14,671 nucleotides of DNA, from assembly GCA_964487555.1 (NCBI GenBank), contig CAZART010000126.1, forward strand, positions 1-14,671, read 5' to 3'. Positions within the stretch are counted from its first letter, which is position 1. Every line of letters starts with the position of its first letter. The notes under the pieces are model-generated. The model did no database searches, was not told the origin of the DNA, and worked only from the letters and a program-made list of their open reading frames with translations. The DNA comes from CAZART01 sp964487555 (GTDB taxonomy: Bacteria; Bacteroidota; Rhodothermia; Rhodothermales; VXPQ01). Below, piece by piece: positions 1 through 7,451 of the stretch. Position numbers and translations under genes: made by a program.

Positions 1-2134
1 GCGATCCTATGAGGGTCGGAGCGACGCCTTCCAGGCCCGTGCCATCACGTTGGTGACAAACGCCGCACACTTGTTCGAAGAGCGACCTGGCCGCTTCATA
101 CCTGGCACTGTCCACGCCGGCAACGGTGGCCTGGTTTTCGTCGGCATCCGATTCCGGGGCAGCCATTTCGACGCCTCGTCTTACGGCGCCGCGTAGCCAT
201 GCCGAGCCGACGTCTGCTTTACGCACGAGAGGTCCCGCGGCGTCGGATCCGGCGGCATTGACGCGCGCGCCCGCGAGCATGCTCACCGCGTCGGACAGGG
301 CGGAGTCGCCGGCGGACGCAAGATCCTCGAGGAATATGTGCTCACGCCCCTCTAGTCCGCTGACCACCAGATCGGTGAGAATCGAGTCGCGTGGATTGAC
401 GAGGAGGATCCGGCGAAGGGCCTCCCTTCTCTCCGGCCACGGCAGCTCGCCGTACGTCGCAGCCAGTTGTCGTCGCACGACGGACGCTTCGTCGCTCTCG
501 AGCGCATGAAGCGCACCGCAGATCGTTCGGTCAGTGAGGTGCGGCTCGGAAAGCCGCACGGCAGCGGCTCGCACGAACGGCGAGGCATCCGATGTCGCTG
601 CCAGCAGGTCGGCGCGGCCGAGAGTGCCCAGGCCGTCGAGCGTCCAGAGGGCATGCAGGCGCGTAACGGCCTCGTCGGCACCACGCGCCACCTGTCGCAG
701 GCGAGCGGCCTCGCTCGAATCACGTCGCTCCACCAGCAGTCGCTGGGCGGTGTCCCGCCACCATCCGTTTGGATGAGCAAGATGATCGACCAGCTCCCTC
801 GTCGAGGCCCCGGAGAGCCGGGGACGGGCGGCCCGCTCCATTGATTCGTGCACGATACGGTAGATGCGACCGAGCCCGATCGGCTCCTTTAAGCCGTGGT
901 CGCGGATGTGCTTTTTGAGGTAGTCGGTCAGATACGTCGTATGCTGGATGACGCCGCGATACATGTCGACGACGTAGAGTGCGCCGTCGGGACCCGAGTA
1001 GAGATTGACCGGCCGGAATCGTTCGTCGCTCGACGTCAAGAACTCAGCGCCGTCATACGCATTGCGCGCGTGGGGTCTGCCCTGCTCATCCTGAAGCAAG
1101 AACCGCCGAACCAGGTTAGCGGCCGGCTCGGTGACGAAGACATTACCCTGAACCTCCGAGGGATACGCTCTCCCTCGATATACGACAGGGGATCCCGCCG
1201 CCGTAAAGGAGGCCAGGGTGCCGTCCTCCCGCAGCACATGGTCGCGATAGCCGCGGTTTACCCCGTAGTTCGGCCGCACAGGCCACACCGTCTTGTCACT
1301 AATCAGGTTTTCGTAGGCACCGCGCGTCCGCACGAGGTCGGGATTGCGAGCCAGATACTCCGCCGGCACGAGGTCCACGTGAAGCGGATCCTCGTTAAAA
1401 TTGCGATAGAACCTCCCCAGGTCGTCCATCGAGACGCCCCACTGCCCTCGGAGGAGCGTCCGTATCGGCGTTATTCGACCTCCGCGGATCAGCTCGCCCT
1501 TTTCCGCACAGTACAGGTACTCATGCTGGGAGGTGTGTATGCAATTGTCCATCCCCCATACGAGGCCGTTCGGATTGTGCTCGGGATTACTGCGTGTCGA
1601 GCCGAATTCGTCGCTCACGATGACGTGCTCGTCGGCCTCGAGGTCGCCGTCACGGTCGCGGGCGAAGATCAGATGGGGTGGAGCGGCAATGAGGAGCCCC
1701 CCGGAAACGGCTATTATGGCGCGGGGAAGCACGAGGCTGTCGATGAAGACCGTGCTTCGGTCCATCCGGCCGTTGCCGTCGTCGTCTTCGAGGACGGATA
1801 TGCGTCCGACCGGCTCCCGCTCACCGTCGGCATCGAGATCGGGCATGTAGCTGCGCATTTCGACGACGTACATCCGTCCGTCCGCGTCGAAATCGATGGC
1901 AACGGGATCCTCTACGAACGGTTCGCTCGCAACCAGCTCGATGCGGTATCCCGGGGGGAGATAAAAGGAACGGAGCGCTTCCGCGGGGGCGAGCACGTGG
2001 GACGTCGGCTCAACGCGGGAGGGATCGGGCGGCCAGGATTCGTCGCCACATGCGGTCAACCCGGCCAGAATAGCGAGTAAAACGGCACCGGCGAACGATC
2101 TATTAGCCGTGCTGGAACAGCAAGTTACAAACAA
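1..2134 (-). CDS. Exported lipoprotein dehydrogenase: membrane-bound dehydrogenase domain + HEAT-like repeats + cytochrome c motif (3' end cut by window)
   Basis: The minus frame is open without a stop from about 2299 to base 1, giving at least 711 residues from a TTG at 2134. A lipoprotein signal follows: Arg12, a hydrophobic stretch, then lipobox L-T-A-C at Cys29, implying export and lipid anchoring. Residues about 45-420 resemble the 'putative membrane-bound dehydrogenase' beta-propeller family of Planctomycetes and Bacteroidota, with phrases such as AIDFDADGRMYVVEM, NPNGLVWGMDN and LYSGPDGALYVVDMYRG. An alpha-helical HEAT-like region (about 430-620) follows, then a c-type haem site CGVCH at 690-694, where the visible sequence ends shortly after. 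The likely role is periplasmic oxidation of a sugar or polyol with electrons passed to the attached cytochrome; the substrate is unknown. The start is uncertain: no ATG fits, GTGs at 2248 and 2269 would place a non-signal-like sequence in front, and no good ribosome binding site is seen. Same strand as the DUF1080 and TonB receptor genes. Confidence 0.85.
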   Translation of the reverse strand, partial: MFVTCCSSTANRSFAGAVLLAILAGLTACGDESWPPDPSRVEPTSHVLAPAEALRSFYLPPGYRIELVASEPFVEDPVAIDFDADGRMYVVEMRSYMPDLDADGEREPVGRISVLEDDDGNGRMDRSTVFIDSLVLPRAIIAVSGGLLIAAPPHLIFARDRDGDLEADEHVIVSDEFGSTRSNPEHNPNGLVWGMDNCIHTSQHEYLYCAEKGELIRGGRITPIRTLLRGQWGVSMDDLGRFYRNFNEDPLHVDLVPAEYLARNPDLVRTRGAYENLISDKTVWPVRPNYGVNRGYRDHVLREDGTLASFTAAGSPVVYRGRAYPSEVQGNVFVTEPAANLVRRFLLQDEQGRPHARNAYDGAEFLTSSDERFRPVNLYSGPDGALYVVDMYRGVIQHTTYLTDYLKKHIRDHGLKEPIGLGRIYRIVHESMERAARPRLSGASTRELVDHLAHPNGWWRDTAQRLLVERRDSSEAARLRQVARGADEAVTRLHALWTLDGLGTLGRADLLAATSDASPFVRAAAVRLSEPHLTDRTICGALHALESDEASVVRRQLAATYGELPWPERREALRRILLVNPRDSILTDLVVSGLEGREHIFLEDLASAGDSALSDAVSMLAGARVNAAGSDAAGPLVRKADVGSAWLRGAVRRGVEMAAPESDADENQATVAGVDSARYEAARSLFEQVCGVCHQRDGTGLEGVAPTLIGS

Positions 2135-2197
2135 CGAACCGGGTCGTTTACCATCGGATTTATTAAGTACCGTCTTATTCCGTCGATTACCTAGGGT

Positions 2198-2261
2198 ACA
2201 CCACCGCCCACCGCACGGGTGTAGCAGAGGACACCACCGCCACCGCACGGGTGTAGCAGAG
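2198..2261. repeat. Two-copy tandem direct repeat, about 32-33 bp period
   Basis: A 21-bp segment, CACCGCACGGGTGTAGCAGAG, occurs identically at 2209-2229 and 2241-2261. Each copy is preceded by ACACCACCGC(C), at 2198 and 2231, so the full unit is about 32 bp. Each unit can fold with ACACC pairing to GGTGT (2198-2202 with 2218-2222; 2231-2235 with 2250-2254). It lies upstream of the minus-strand dehydrogenase lipoprotein and of the small plus-strand ORF at 2350. Function unknown. Confidence 0.85.
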
Positions 2262-2349
2262 AACGCCACGGTCGGGTTGTCGCAGCGTCGGATTCCCGAT
2301 CACAGCCTGGCCGGCCTCGTGTGCCCTACCAACAGACGAATTGCACAGC

Positions 2350-2589
2350 ATGAATATCATCATCTCCAGCCGCCTCCGCACCCTGACCACGCGGCGCGAC
2401 GAAATCCTATTCGAAAGTACCGTGGTTGGCTCGAAGGAGCACGACGTCCGTCTCCTTTACATCAACCGCCAGATTCTGCGCGAGATCGACGACACGCTCA
2501 ATCTGGCCCGGAGATGGTCGGACGAGCCTCTCTCGATCAAGTACGTCCATCACCAGGTCTTCCCCGCTGGGCGGCGCATGGCCGCGTAA
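2350..2589 (+). CDS. Small hypothetical protein, 79 aa
   Basis: Not recognised as any family. From the ATG at 2350 the frame encodes 79 residues and ends in TAA at 2587-2589. Third codon positions are strongly G/C (roughly four fifths by eye) while first and second positions are not, which is what real genes in this GC-rich genome look like; this is the main reason for calling it. The product is charged and probably cytosolic, with alternating segments such as EILFESTVVG, HDVRLLYINRQIL and REIDDTLNLARRW, suggesting a small alpha/beta fold. No signal peptide, transmembrane segment, zinc ligands or DNA-binding motif is visible. A TTG at 2341 would add three residues. No Shine-Dalgarno sequence is visible. 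It is the only plus-strand gene in this part of the window and converges on the DUF1080 gene, 12 bp away. It could be an intact small gene or a remnant of a larger one. Confidence 0.5.
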   Translation: MNIIISSRLRTLTTRRDEILFESTVVGSKEHDVRLLYINRQILREIDDTLNLARRWSDEPLSIKYVHHQVFPAGRRMAA

Positions 2590-2601
2590 TCCGCCGACGG
2601 G

Positions 2602-3369
2602 TCATTCGAGCTCCCGCACCCAGACGTTCCTGAATCGAACCGGATGATCGTGGTCCTGCAATGAGATCGGCAGCGCGTCGGCATGCGCTTCATAGGCCGG
2701 ACGCTCATAATGTCCCGACGGCCCGGTCAGTACGGAGTGATCCTGAACGAGGATGCCGTTGTGCAGCACCGTGACCGTAGCGGGTGCTAACAGCTCGCCG
2801 GAATCGTCGAAACGCGGCCGATGGAAAATGATGTCATACGTGTTCCACTGCCCTGGAGGACGCATGGCGTTGACTAACGGCGGATATTGGCCGTAAACTG
2901 AAGCAGCCTGCCCGTCCGCGTACGTCTCATTTTCGTACGAATCGAGCACCTGCACCTCGTATCGACCCATCAGAAACACGCCGCTGTTTCCGCGATCCTG
3001 TCCCTCCCCCACCGGAGGATCGGGCGCAGACCATTCGACGTGCAGCTGGACGTCGCCAAAACCCTGCCGCGTTTCGATTCCTCCCTCCCCGGGAACGACC
3101 ACGAAACATCCATCCTCTATTTTCCATGGCGCGGGGTCTCCGTTCGGTGCCTGCCAGGCATCGAGCGACGTGCCGTCGAAGAGGACGACGGCGTCGGACG
3201 GAGCGCGACCGGCCTCGTCCTGCCCACTCGGTGTTGCCGGCACGACGACCTCCGGCTTCGGTCGTTCGAGGTCGTGGATTTCCCAATTGGACGGATCGCG
3301 CGCATCCTGGGCGCCGGCGGTCAGCACGGGGACTGCCATCGCCGCGATCATCAGCATTCGTTGAAGCAT
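2602..3369 (-). CDS. Secreted DUF1080 / 3-keto-disaccharide hydrolase-like protein
   Basis: 255 residues. The N-terminus is a Sec signal peptide (hydrophobic 5-18, likely cleavage after LTAGA at about residue 20), so the protein is periplasmic or secreted. The DUF1080 concanavalin-like beta-sandwich (PF06439, named 3-keto-disaccharide hydrolase) runs from about residue 59 to the end. Its hallmarks are LFDGTSLDAWQ at 63-73, RGNSGVFL...YEVQVLDS at 126-144, QWNTYDIIFHRPR at 174-186, and the closing LQDHDHPVRFRNVWVREL at 237-254. Family members cleave glycosides oxidised at C3 of the sugar; the substrate here cannot be read from sequence. It starts 15 bp after the TonB receptor stop on the same strand, so the two are probably co-transcribed and the product may act with sugar uptake. 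ATGs at codons 5, 7 and 11 are alternative starts; the first keeps a normal-length signal peptide. Confidence 0.9.
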   Translation of the reverse strand: MLQRMLMIAAMAVPVLTAGAQDARDPSNWEIHDLERPKPEVVVPATPSGQDEAGRAPSDAVVLFDGTSLDAWQAPNGDPAPWKIEDGCFVVVPGEGGIETRQGFGDVQLHVEWSAPDPPVGEGQDRGNSGVFLMGRYEVQVLDSYENETYADGQAASVYGQYPPLVNAMRPPGQWNTYDIIFHRPRFDDSGELLAPATVTVLHNGILVQDHSVLTGPSGHYERPAYEAHADALPISLQDHDHPVRFRNVWVRELE

Positions 3370-3384
3370 AGCGGTGTGAAGTGA

Positions 3385-5406
3385 CTAAAGGGTTACCTGA
3401 AGGCCGGCCAATACCGCACGGCCGGCAGCGGGCTCAAAGAACCGGTTGCCGGCGGCGTTGACCACGACGGAGGAAGTATAATGCGTATCAAAGACATTTC
3501 GGAGGGTGACGAACGGTTCGATGCGGGCTGTTCCGGTCGTCAGCCCGCGATGTCCGACATGAAGATCGGCCACGGCATAGCCGTCGTTGGAGGCCGAGTT
3601 CTGATCGTTCACGAAATATTCGGAGACGATTTCGCCGGAGAGCCGCAGCCACAACCCGGCACGGCGCGCTTCGGCCGATAGGAAGAGGCGGTGTTCCGGT
3701 ACGCCGGGCAGCAGATTGCCTTTGAGGTCGTCGTCCTCGAACAGGAAGCGCGAGCCGGTGTAGGCCAGCCGCAGCGACGCCGCCGAAACCGGCGTCCATC
3801 CAATGGCGATCTCCACGCCGCGGTGCGAGTTCTCGCCGGCATTGCGAAAGAATTCCCGCCCCAGCTCGTTGGTAAACGAGACCAGGCGACCTTCGATATG
3901 CGCGTAGAAGGCGGCGACGTCGAACTCGAAACGCCCGTTCGGGAGAATACCTCGAACGCCGGCCTCGACCCCCCTCGAAATCTGCGGATCGAGGGCTTCG
4001 TTGAATCCGCCGGTCATATCGGGCCGATTGACGAGCTCCGTCGTCGTCGGGGTTTCGAAGGCCGTACCGTAGTTGGCGAAGAACAGCGTCGTGCCGAACC
4101 GATAAGACACGCCAAGCGACGGGCTCCACGCCGCGAAGCGCCGCTCGCCCGATTCGTCCCCGTTATCGAGAAGCCGGTCATCCATCTCGAAGTGGACGGT
4201 ACTTCGGCGCAGGCCGGCGGTTACCTGAACATCGTTCAGCACGGCGTAGCGTGCATATCCGAATGCACCGGTCGACCATACGTCTTCAATCTGATCCAGA
4301 TTGAGCTCATCCCCGGGCTCGCCGTTAGCATTGTTCCAGTTCTTACGGATGTCGTGCTGGAGGCCTGCGTCGACTCCCATGCCCCACTGAAGCCGGCCGC
4401 GGCGATCCTGTACCGCGGCACGCAGGCCGCCGGCGGTGCGATCGAGGTCGATGTATCCGAACGGAAGAGGGTTTGCGAGTGCGCGCGTCAGTCCATAGGC
4501 CGTCGCCGAAACGAGGAGCGACGGAAGTTCATGTTCGAGCGTGAGCCCACCCTGGACGTGGGTACTCTCCTTGCCGCTGCTCGTCTCCGGATAGCCCGGC
4601 CGCGCCAGACGCGCATTCTCCTTCACCTCGGCCGCCGTCAGCGAACCGGGCGCCTCCGTGTCCTGGATCGCGGCGGCTCCGACGGCACGAATCAGCGTAC
4701 GTGAGCCGGCGATGAAACGCCCCATGACGCCGAAGCGCGCCTGCGAGCCGGCGCTGTAGTCGCGGTAGCCGTCCTGCGCAAGATGAGAGGCGTAGGCCCG
4801 CACGTGATGTGGCCCGAAAGGCACAGCACCCTCGGCCAGGAACTCACGTTGACCGAAGGATCCTCCAAATCCTTTCACTCTTAGCGTCGACCTGTCCGGC
4901 GGCGCGGCCGACGAGAGGAAAAGCACGCCGCCGCTGCCATTGCCCCAGAAGAGCGATGCCGGGCTGCGCAGCAGCTCCACGTGCCGGAGGATCGAAGGCT
5001 CCACGACGTCGAGCGTAGACTGGCCGTCAGGCATCGTGAGAGGCACCCCATCCAATAAAACCTGGACGCCCCGAACGCCAAATGCCGCACGCGCGCCCAT
5101 TCCGCGGATCGAAATTCGCTCGCCGAGTGCGAAGTGGCCGCGGTCGTTGACCCACACGCCGGGGACAGAACGCAGTACCGTCTCCAGCGACGTCGTAGGC
5201 TGGAACGCCAGCTCTTCGGCACCGCGCGCCTCTACGCTTACCGCATAGGGTGCGGACGCCGCCGTTTCCGTGGAGCGCACCGCATCGACCGTAATTTCGG
5301 GGAGCGTAGCTTCGAGCGTGTCACGAAGACTCTCCTGCGCAGCGGCCGGTCGGACAAGGCCCGACGCGAAGAGTAAGGCCGCAAGAGCGCATAGGCGCTG
5401 CCGCAT
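3385..5406 (-). CDS. TonB-dependent outer-membrane receptor
   Basis: 673 residues, a normal length for a complete receptor. A Sec signal peptide (1-23, ending PAAAQ) is followed by a TonB-box-like LPEITVDA at 35-42. The plug domain (about 50-170) is recognised by TTSLETVLRSVPGVWVNDRG, ERISIRGMGAR, VQVLLDGVPLTMPDG and HVELLRSPASLFWGNGSGG. The remainder is a 22-strand-type beta barrel with alternating aromatic strands and typical late motifs (SPSLGVSYRFG, LRNVFDTHYTSS, NRFFEPAAGRAVLAGLQVTL). It imports a ligand too large for porins using TonB energy. Iron-siderophore, cobalamin and carbohydrate receptors share this layout. The adjoining DUF1080 gene argues for a saccharide but does not prove it; there is no SusD-like partner, so it is not a classical SusCD pair. 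A 120-bp leader separates it from the upstream gene on the same strand. Confidence 0.93.
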   Translation of the reverse strand: MRQRLCALAALLFASGLVRPAAAQESLRDTLEATLPEITVDAVRSTETAASAPYAVSVEARGAEELAFQPTTSLETVLRSVPGVWVNDRGHFALGERISIRGMGARAAFGVRGVQVLLDGVPLTMPDGQSTLDVVEPSILRHVELLRSPASLFWGNGSGGVLFLSSAAPPDRSTLRVKGFGGSFGQREFLAEGAVPFGPHHVRAYASHLAQDGYRDYSAGSQARFGVMGRFIAGSRTLIRAVGAAAIQDTEAPGSLTAAEVKENARLARPGYPETSSGKESTHVQGGLTLEHELPSLLVSATAYGLTRALANPLPFGYIDLDRTAGGLRAAVQDRRGRLQWGMGVDAGLQHDIRKNWNNANGEPGDELNLDQIEDVWSTGAFGYARYAVLNDVQVTAGLRRSTVHFEMDDRLLDNGDESGERRFAAWSPSLGVSYRFGTTLFFANYGTAFETPTTTELVNRPDMTGGFNEALDPQISRGVEAGVRGILPNGRFEFDVAAFYAHIEGRLVSFTNELGREFFRNAGENSHRGVEIAIGWTPVSAASLRLAYTGSRFLFEDDDLKGNLLPGVPEHRLFLSAEARRAGLWLRLSGEIVSEYFVNDQNSASNDGYAVADLHVGHRGLTTGTARIEPFVTLRNVFDTHYTSSVVVNAAGNRFFEPAAGRAVLAGLQVTL

Positions 5407-5526
5407 AAAAGGTGACTTCTGGTTGGAGGTTGCCGGGGCGGGTGCTGTAGACGCGCAACCGGTGGAGGCGTTTCCGGCGAGATCCGCAGCCCCGGTCCGC
5501 CACTCAAGAGGCCTGCCGACAGGTCG
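5407..5526 (-). promoter_or_regulatory. Structured 5' leader of the TonB receptor gene (no known riboswitch matched)
   Basis: The 120 bp between the small membrane protein and the TonB receptor can fold. GCAACC (5455-5460) is the exact complement of GGTTGC (5428-5433), and CCCCGG (5490-5495) can pair with CCGGGG (5433-5438). These helices share base 5433, so they are largely exclusive alternatives. On the transcript the second one reads CCGGGG...CCCCGGCAACC, which superficially recalls the P3 region of SAM-I riboswitches, but the other conserved elements of that class and the cobalamin conserved box were not found. A small CCTG/CAGG hairpin (5512-5523) follows the upstream stop codon without a T tract. 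Confidence 0.3.
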
Positions 5527-5982
5527 TCAGGTGCTGTTCATCCGCTTCCAGATGATGAGGACGAGCCAAAAAACGAACAACTGCAGTGCCGTCGGCCATT
5601 CGTCGGGTAGATCGATACGAGCCTTTCTCGTGAAGATGCTCACCGGGTCGATTCGTCCAAGAATGTCGGCTCCCTTTCGGACCACGAACGAACGGCTAAA
5701 TACGCTTTCTCGCTCCAGTTGGAGGCGAACGTTCTCGAGCTCGATGTCAAAGCGATTTCGGAAGATACTCGGCTTGTACGCCTTCGCGATGACGATGCCG
5801 TCGAGTTCGAGCTCAAAGGCACCGCTGAAGAGGCGTTCGCGGCGGACCCGAATTTTACGATCATCGACGGTCGATGAACCCTTGTCGCTCAGCCAACCCA
5901 TGCTGAGCCTCGCGATCTCGCGATCGCCGTCCCGCACGGAAAACGTATTAGAGAAGACGTGGAGGGGTAGCGCGCGTAGCAT
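5527..5982 (-). CDS. Small protein with C-terminal membrane anchor, possibly tubby/LURP-one-like
   Basis: 151 residues. Residues about 8-125 are a succession of short predicted beta strands with repeated basic/aromatic turns (SNTFSVRDGD, RKIRVRRERLFSGAFELEL, GIVIAKAYKPSIFRNRFDI, RESVFSRSFVVRKGADILGRI). The pattern recalls tubby-C/LURP-one (PF04525) barrels, some of which bind phospholipids; this assignment rests on pattern only. Residues about 130-146 (WPTALQLFVFWLVLIIW) form one hydrophobic helix followed by a short basic tail, so the globular part should be held at the inner membrane by a C-terminal anchor. There is no N-terminal signal. It lies 75 bp from and divergent to the Gfo/Idh/MocA gene and 120 bp upstream of the TonB receptor on the same strand. 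It could be an unrelated beta-barrel protein. Confidence 0.75.
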   Translation of the reverse strand: MLRALPLHVFSNTFSVRDGDREIARLSMGWLSDKGSSTVDDRKIRVRRERLFSGAFELELDGIVIAKAYKPSIFRNRFDIELENVRLQLERESVFSRSFVVRKGADILGRIDPVSIFTRKARIDLPDEWPTALQLFVFWLVLIIWKRMNST

Positions 5983-6057
5983 GAATCATCCGAAAGTATA
6001 TCGGCTCGTTGAATATAGTATCTTCCGGCGATCTTCCCACTCCACGCACGTACGGCC

Positions 6058-7365
6058 ATGCAGAGCAATCGACGCGAATTCCTTAAAACCTCCGCAGCGG
6101 CGGCCTCCGCGCTGGCAGCCGGACCATGGATCCGCCGCTCCTCGGCATCTCCGAACGACACGCTCCACATCGGCTTAATCGGCGCGCGGAGCATGGGCTA
6201 CGGCAATCTCGCCGGCCACCTCCGGCAGCCCAACGTCGTCTGCGCCGGCCTCTGCGACGTCGACCGGCAGATTCTGGATCAGCGTGCGGCCGACGTCGAA
6301 AAGATAACCGGGGCGCGGCCTCGCCTGTTCGGCGACTTCAGAAGCCTGCTCGAATCGGTCGACGTGGACGCGGTGATCGTCGGCACGCCGGATCACTGGC
6401 ACTGCCTGCAGACCGTGCTCGCACTCGAGGCCGGCAAGGACGTCTACGTCGAAAAGCCGCTGGCCAATTCCGTGGCAGAGTGCGACGTTATGGTCGACGC
6501 CGTGCGGCGCCACGGACGGATCGCTCAGGTCGGGCAGCAGCAGCGCAGCGGAGAGGCCTGGCAAGACGTCGTTTCATTCGTTCAATCCGGTGAGCTTGGT
6601 GACATTCGTCAGGTGAAGGTGTGGGGATTTTTCGACTATGGAAAGGGCTTGCCGCGCGTCCCCGATGAAGCCCCGCCTGCGCACGTCGATTTCGACATGT
6701 GGCTCGGGCCGGCACCCGATCAGCCGTTCAACCCGAGCCGATTCCACCTCTTCTGGCGCCTTCAGTGGGATTTCGGGGGCGGACTGCTGAGCGACTGGGG
6801 CGTTCACCTTCTCGACGTCGTGCTGTGGGCGATGGACGTGCGGACGGCACCACGGGCCGTCTCTGCGAGTGGAGGCATCAATGCCTATCCGGATCGCGCC
6901 ATTGAAACGCCCGACACCCTGTCGGTGCTCTACGACATGGGTGATTACACCATATCGTACGAGCACTTCGCCGGCCTTTCGAAGGGATACTACGATCGTG
7001 GATACGGCATTGCCTTCATCGGCAATAACGGGACGCTCGTGGTCAACCGGGCCGGCTGGGAAGTGATTGCCGAAGAACGCGACGACGAGCTGCTGATGGA
7101 GCCGGTCCCGTTCATGGAGGGAGTGGGGAGCAACCACGAACTCCATGCGATTGATTTCATCGATGCCGTGCGAGAGCGGCGGGATCCGATCTGTACCATC
7201 GAAATGGGCCGCGACGCCGCCGTCTTCGCGCAGCTGGGCAACATCGCATACCGGACCGGCAGCCGGCTCGTCTGGGACGCCGACGCGCGGCGGTTCGTCG
7301 GCAACGCCGAGGCGGACGATTTTTTGAGGCCCGACTACCGTGCTCCCTGGACGTTTCCGGCGTAG
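6058..7365 (+). CDS. Tat-exported Gfo/Idh/MocA family oxidoreductase
   Basis: 435 residues. The N-terminus carries a twin-arginine signal, NRREFLK at 4-10, then an alanine-rich hydrophobic stretch to about residue 30. Export by Tat fits a protein folded around NAD(P) before translocation. The Rossmann domain begins at residue 37 (IGLIGARSMGYGN, a variant of the GxGxxG loop) and continues with GTPDHWH (109-115) and the family signature VEKPLA with Glu132-Lys133-Pro134. The C-terminal alpha/beta domain includes GGLLSDWGVHLLD (241-253), where His250 is the expected catalytic histidine. Such enzymes oxidise or reduce sugar hydroxyls; Tat-exported members are often found with DUF1080 proteins in loci for 3-keto glycosides, as here across the divergent promoter region. 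The exact substrate is not predictable. ATG at 6058 is chosen because it places the RR motif correctly; no ribosome binding site is evident. Confidence 0.92.
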   Translation: MQSNRREFLKTSAAAASALAAGPWIRRSSASPNDTLHIGLIGARSMGYGNLAGHLRQPNVVCAGLCDVDRQILDQRAADVEKITGARPRLFGDFRSLLESVDVDAVIVGTPDHWHCLQTVLALEAGKDVYVEKPLANSVAECDVMVDAVRRHGRIAQVGQQQRSGEAWQDVVSFVQSGELGDIRQVKVWGFFDYGKGLPRVPDEAPPAHVDFDMWLGPAPDQPFNPSRFHLFWRLQWDFGGGLLSDWGVHLLDVVLWAMDVRTAPRAVSASGGINAYPDRAIETPDTLSVLYDMGDYTISYEHFAGLSKGYYDRGYGIAFIGNNGTLVVNRAGWEVIAEERDDELLMEPVPFMEGVGSNHELHAIDFIDAVRERRDPICTIEMGRDAAVFAQLGNIAYRTGSRLVWDADARRFVGNAEADDFLRPDYRAPWTFPA

Positions 7366-7451
7366 GCTGCGACGGCGGAGGCCTGTTGATTCGTCGATTC
7401 CTCGCATGAGCGGGCTGAACCTCTCGGCGCCGCCTCACGTTTAGGGGGCTT

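Noticed and set aside
896..2080. Long plus-strand open frame (394 codons) over the left end
   Set aside because: Antisense to the dehydrogenase lipoprotein, whose minus frame has a lipobox, family motifs and CGVCH; the plus translation resembles no protein.
2300..2360. Minus-strand sequence with a tRNA D-arm look (CTGTTGGTAGGGC)
   Set aside because: No T-loop (TTCGAAT-type) at the right distance, no anticodon arm and no acceptor pairing; not a tRNA gene.
3691..4704. Plus-strand open frame of 337 codons
   Set aside because: Mirror of the TonB receptor barrel; GC-rich codon bias opens the opposite strand.
5407..5526. SAM-I or cobalamin riboswitch before the TonB receptor
   Set aside because: CCCCGGCAACC is suggestive, but the SAM-I P1/P4 elements and the cobalamin GCCACTG box are missing; kept only as an unassigned structured leader.
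5991..5998. Bacteroidota-type -7 element (TACTTTCG on the minus strand, near TAnnTTTG)
   Set aside because: One mismatch, no -33 TTG at the expected distance, and only 8 bp from the start codon.
6574..7407. Minus-strand open frame of 277 codons
   Set aside because: Antisense to the Gfo/Idh/MocA gene with its conserved EKP and DWGVH motifs.
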